Below, one piece after another: positions 61,234 to 64,000 of a DNA stretch of 64,000 nt (positions are counted from its first letter, which is position 1; the number at the start of each line of letters is the position of its first letter). The DNA lies in NCBI RefSeq assembly GCF_003201775.1, contig NZ_QJJZ01000010.1, positions 1 to 64,000 of the forward strand, read 5' to 3'. The DNA is from Arenibacter sp. ARW7G5Y1 (lineage in GTDB: Bacteria > Bacteroidota > Bacteroidia > Flavobacteriales > Flavobacteriaceae). The notes under the pieces are model-generated. The model saw nothing but the letters and a program-made list of their open reading frames with translations. It was not told the origin of the DNA and did no database searches. Position numbers and translations under genes: made by a program.

Positions 61234-61854
61234 ATGAACGCACCTGATAAAAACATTCCGTTTCCGTTAGAGAACTACGATCGACTTTGCTTTTTAAAGA
61301 ACATTGTAAAGAACCCCAATATACATGTGGGCGATTACACCTATTACGATGATTTTGAGGATGTGGCCAATTTTGAGAAAAATGTGAAATATCATTTTGA
61401 TTTTATTGGAGACAAGCTCATTATTGGAAAATTCTGTATGATCGCCTCCAGTGTAACCTTCATAATGAATGGAGCCAATCATTTGAGCAATTCCATTTCC
61501 TCCTATCCCTTCGCCATTTTTGGCAAGGATTGGAGCCACGCCATGGAAGGTAAGGGCTATCCTTCAAAAGGCAATACGGTAATTGGCAATGATGTTTGGA
61601 TTGGCTATAATGCTACCATAATGCCAGGAATTACCATTGGTGATGGGGCCATAATAGCCAGCAATTCCACGGTAACAAAAGATGTTGAAGCTTATGGTAT
61701 TGTGGGCGGCAACCCTGCCCAATTGATCCGGAAGCGTTTTTCGGAAGCGGATATTGCCAAGCTATTGGAACTGCAATGGTGGGACTGGCCCATTGATAAG
61801 ATTACCGCCAATGTCCAAAATCTTACCGGCAGCAACTTAGCGCTATTAAACTAA
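61234..61854 (+). CDS. Vat-like / CatB-related O-acetyltransferase
   Basis: 206 residues, left-handed beta-helix with hexapeptide repeats (IGDGAIIASNSTVTKDVEAY). The motif MNGANHLSNSISSYPF contains the catalytic His (His83) at the position known from streptogramin acetyltransferases VatA/VatD. GNDVWIGYNATIMPGI and YGIVGGNPAQLIRKRF match the same family. The acceptor may be a streptogramin-like antibiotic or a surface sugar; this cannot be decided from sequence. Single gene with a terminator. Confidence 0.9.
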   Translation: MNAPDKNIPFPLENYDRLCFLKNIVKNPNIHVGDYTYYDDFEDVANFEKNVKYHFDFIGDKLIIGKFCMIASSVTFIMNGANHLSNSISSYPFAIFGKDWSHAMEGKGYPSKGNTVIGNDVWIGYNATIMPGITIGDGAIIASNSTVTKDVEAYGIVGGNPAQLIRKRFSEADIAKLLELQWWDWPIDKITANVQNLTGSNLALLN

Positions 61855-61869
61855 AGGGTTTATAAACAG

Positions 61870-61899
61870 AAAAAGCTCCTCATTTCTGAAGAGCTTTTT
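61870..61899. terminator. Bidirectional terminator between the acetyltransferase gene and tRNA-Leu
   Basis: Stem AAAAAGCTC / GAGCTTTTT with additional TC/GA pairs. Serves the + gene and the convergent tRNA. Confidence 0.8.
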
Positions 61900-61906
61900 C
61901 ATTAAG

Positions 61907-61988
61907 TACAGGCGGAGAGACTCGAACTCTCACACCTCACGGCACTAGATCCTAAGTCTAGCGTGTCTACCAATTCCACCACGCCTGC
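61907..61988 (-). tRNA. tRNA-Leu (anticodon TAG)
   Basis: 82 bases, class II with variable arm. Acceptor GCAGGCG/CGCCTGT starts with a G1-U72 wobble pair. The anticodon loop CTTAGGA gives TAG. T-loop TTCGAGT, discriminator A, no CCA encoded. Confidence 0.93.
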
Positions 61989-61992
61989 ATTT

Positions 61993-62021
61993 ATCCCGAT
62001 TATTATCGGGATGCAAATATA
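61993..62021 (-). promoter_or_regulatory. tRNA-Leu promoter with palindromic start region
   Basis: Minus strand TATATTTG (62014-62021) fits TAnnTTTG. A perfect 8-bp palindrome ATCCCGAT-TATT-ATCGGGAT (61993-62012) lies between it and the mature tRNA 5' end, so the transcript would start inside it. A repeated intergenic sequence of this type (CCCGATaa..TCGGGA) is common in flavobacterial genomes. Confidence 0.55.
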
Positions 62022-62099
62022 AAGTAATTTTTCAATTTTAAAATACTTAGCCAATAAAAAGTTCTTTTTTGTAAATTTAGCCTTCAATTAAACCAAAAC

Positions 62100-63488
62100 A
62101 TGCAAGATATTTCGGAGTACCTAGTTAAAAACAAAGAACGTTTTATCAATGAGTTGATCCACCTTTTAAAGATACCCTCAGTAAGCGCCGACCCAGCATA
62201 TTCCCAGGATGTTATCAATGCTTCCGAAGCCGTTAAGGCTTCACTTTTGGAAGCTGGTTGCGACACAGCAGAAATATGTGAAACCAATGGTTACCCCATT
62301 GTCTACGGGGAAAAAATAATAAATCCGGAATTGCCCACCGTTTTGGTTTATGGCCATTATGACGTTCAACCAGCAGACCCCATAGACCTTTGGAACTCTC
62401 CTCCATTTGAGCCGGTCATCAAACCCACCGACGTACACCCTGAAGGAGCCATCTTTGCCAGAGGCGCCTGCGATGACAAGGGACAAATGTATATGCACGT
62501 AAAGGCTCTGGAATTTATGGTACAAACCAACCAATTGCCCTGTAACGTGAAATTTATGATAGAAGGGGAAGAGGAAGTGGGAAGTGAGAATTTGGGCACC
62601 TTCGTAGCGGAAAACAAAGAAAAACTAGCCAATGATATCATCTTAATTTCAGATACCGGCATGATAGCCAATAATGTACCTTCCATAACCACCGGCCTAC
62701 GTGGACTCAGTTATGTGGAAGTTGAAGTTACCGGACCCAATAGGGATCTTCACTCAGGTCTATACGGTGGCGCAGTGGCTAATCCCATCAATGTTTTGAC
62801 CAAAATGATTGCCTCACTCCACGACGAAAACAACCACATTACCATCCCTGGATTCTATGATAAGGTAGAAGAACTCTCCATGGAAGAACGTGCAGAAATG
62901 GCCAAGGCCCCTTTTAGCTTGGAAAACTACAAAAGAGCCCTGGATATAAAAGCTGTCTATGGAGAAAAAGGTTATACCACCAACGAACGCAACTCCATTA
63001 GACCTACCTTGGACGTTAACGGAATTTGGGGTGGCTATACCGGTGCGGGAGCCAAAACCGTTATCCCCAGTAAGGCGTACGCCAAAATTTCAATGCGCCT
63101 GGTGCCACACCAGGATTGGAAGGAAATAACCGAGTTGTTCAAAACCCATTTTGAAAGTCTGGCCCCGGACGGAGTCACCATTAAGGTTACTCCCCATCAC
63201 GGTGGCCAAGGGTATGTAACACCTATAGACAACAATGCCTATAAAGCCGCTTCAAAAGCCTATGAAACCACTTTTGGCAAAACCCCCATACCCCAGCGTA
63301 GTGGTGGTAGCATCCCAATTGTATCCCTTTTCGAGAAGGAATTGAAAAGCAAGACCATTCTCATGGGCTTCGGTCTGGACAGCGACGCTATACATTCGCC
63401 CAACGAGCATTTTGGCGTTTGGAACTACCTAAAAGGCATAGAGACCATTCCATATTTCTATCAATATTTTGCGGAATTATCAGAATAA
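62100..63488 (+). CDS. M20 family dipeptidase
   Basis: 462 residues. Metal and catalytic residues: YGHYDVQP (His86, Asp88), RGACDDKGQM, EGEEEVGSENLGTF with the catalytic Glu pair, ISDTG and the final HSPNEHFG histidine. The dimerisation domain is inserted near residues 205-390. It hydrolyses dipeptides such as carnosine-like substrates in the cytoplasm; there is no signal peptide. Confidence 0.95.
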   Translation: MQDISEYLVKNKERFINELIHLLKIPSVSADPAYSQDVINASEAVKASLLEAGCDTAEICETNGYPIVYGEKIINPELPTVLVYGHYDVQPADPIDLWNSPPFEPVIKPTDVHPEGAIFARGACDDKGQMYMHVKALEFMVQTNQLPCNVKFMIEGEEEVGSENLGTFVAENKEKLANDIILISDTGMIANNVPSITTGLRGLSYVEVEVTGPNRDLHSGLYGGAVANPINVLTKMIASLHDENNHITIPGFYDKVEELSMEERAEMAKAPFSLENYKRALDIKAVYGEKGYTTNERNSIRPTLDVNGIWGGYTGAGAKTVIPSKAYAKISMRLVPHQDWKEITELFKTHFESLAPDGVTIKVTPHHGGQGYVTPIDNNAYKAASKAYETTFGKTPIPQRSGGSIPIVSLFEKELKSKTILMGFGLDSDAIHSPNEHFGVWNYLKGIETIPYFYQYFAELSE

Positions 63489-63503
63489 ACTGGATTTTTC
63501 TTT

Positions 63504-63647
63504 GCTCGGCGTTCCCCTACGGGTCGCTCTTTCCGCTATATCTTTTTTGGCCACATCCGGACATGGCAAACGGATACCTACAAGGTTTTGGAAACCTTGC
63601 AGGATTCAAGCCAAAAAAGGATGCCGCTGCAATAGCTAACGCAAAAA
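63504..63647. repeat. Palindromic intergenic repeat element
   Basis: Nested inverted repeats: outer GCGTT (63509-63513) / AACGC (63638-63642); middle CTTTTTTGGC (63542-63551) / GCCAAAAAAG (63610-63619); inner CCTACAAGGTTT (63577-63588) / AAACCTTGCAGG (63592-63603) with one mismatch. From memory, similar GGGTCG...TTTCCGCTATATC...GGATGCCGCT sequences are scattered in many flavobacterial genomes. No ORF. Confidence 0.6.
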
Positions 63648-64000
63648 TCAATTAACGATAACGCCCTATTTCTCCAACACTTAAATTAGAGTAGCTTCTT
63701 TCTCGAATATTAGGGGCACCAATTCTATTTAATGTACTACTAAAAATGGCTCCCCACCCTGGACAGGGAGGGGTGGATTCTTTACCGACAACGAGGCGGG
63801 AAAGAAGACGGGGCGGGTAGAGAGCGATTAATACTAATGGGAGCCTAAATAGCCACATCACAATAGCGTCTGGATACACACTACCCCTTCCACCACCCCC
63901 TACATGGGTAAGGAGCTTCCCTGCCCAACACATCTTTAGGCAGTCCCACAAGGTTTTCCATACCCTTTGGGACTAAATCCATCACCCAACGGAGATACCT
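63648..64000. other. Gene-free, GC-rich end of window
   Basis: Contains an imperfect GC-rich inverted repeat (about 63752-63777, CCACCCT...GGGTGG) and a G-rich block at 63792-63820. The minus ORF at 63652-63951 has no recognisable protein pattern. It may be another dispersed repeat or the edge of a mobile element. Confidence 0.4.

Noticed and set aside
63652-63951. Minus-strand ORF of 99 codons
   Set aside because: Lies in GC-rich repeat-like DNA, with no recognisable domain or promoter.
1-64000. CRISPR array, rRNA operon, prophage
   Set aside because: No regularly spaced identical repeats, no rRNA-like segments and no phage structural genes were seen on either strand.

Overview
The window looks like a chromosomal segment of a marine-type member of the Flavobacteriaceae (Bacteroidetes). 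The basis is: promoters of the TTTG-N19-TAnnTTTG type (three exact examples, at 446-476, 11349-11379 and 40353-40382), start codons without Shine-Dalgarno sequences, a PorT-like outer-membrane protein of the type IX secretion system, a GT117/DUF2723 membrane protein, and many SPII lipoproteins with Asp/Ser/Asn after the cysteine. Species cannot be assigned from the sequence alone. No plasmid origin, prophage, rRNA operon or CRISPR array is visible. The only transposase trace is the last 41 codons of an ISL3-type transposase at the extreme left edge.

Layout. 1-640: end of an insertion sequence, a terminator and tRNA-Gln. 0.7-10.4 kb: GT117 membrane protein, a thioredoxin fold without its cysteines, metallophosphoesterase, CutC, glycosylasparaginase and polA. 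11.4-24.8 kb: a housekeeping block with rplM-rpsI, rpsB (with an extra C-terminal domain), tsf, an M61 peptidase, pyrH-frr, an RND/MMPL exporter, asnS, rpoN and a small membrane protein. 24.8-28.1 kb (minus): an ExbB, a small membrane protein, two ExbD and PorT, then tRNA-Ser. 28.1-34.8 kb: tatD-ansA, a retropepsin-like protein, and odhA-odhB of the TCA cycle. 34.9-41.7 kb: small envelope proteins and sugar/LPS genes (galE, a DegT aminotransferase, kdtA, a sugar-proton symporter).

42-64 kb is more accessory in character. It holds a planctomycete-like DUF1549/DUF1553 plus DUF1501 pair, two very small single-helix membrane proteins, an oxidoreductase, a GNAT enzyme and a leucine-rich-repeat lipoprotein. 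It also holds a signalling island (50.2-56.7 kb) with a cyclase-TolB-TPR-AraC polypeptide, a divergent membrane-anchored cyclase, a CPBP protease and a second TolB-TPR-AraC regulator without a cyclase domain. Downstream are an outer-membrane barrel, a DUF4386 protein, a class C beta-lactamase-like hydrolase, an NmrA-type reductase, a Vat-like acetyltransferase, tRNA-Leu and an M20 dipeptidase. The last 500 bases are gene-free and repeat-rich.

The most interesting pattern is a GTTC-headed motif (roughly GTTCyGATTwTCA) found in tandem, phased or palindromic form in at least five intergenic regions around the two AraC-type regulators (near 50.26, 54.71-54.78, 56.75-56.79, 58.35 and 59.88-59.90 kb). 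This suggests a local regulon controlled by one or both regulators. That is inference from sequence only.
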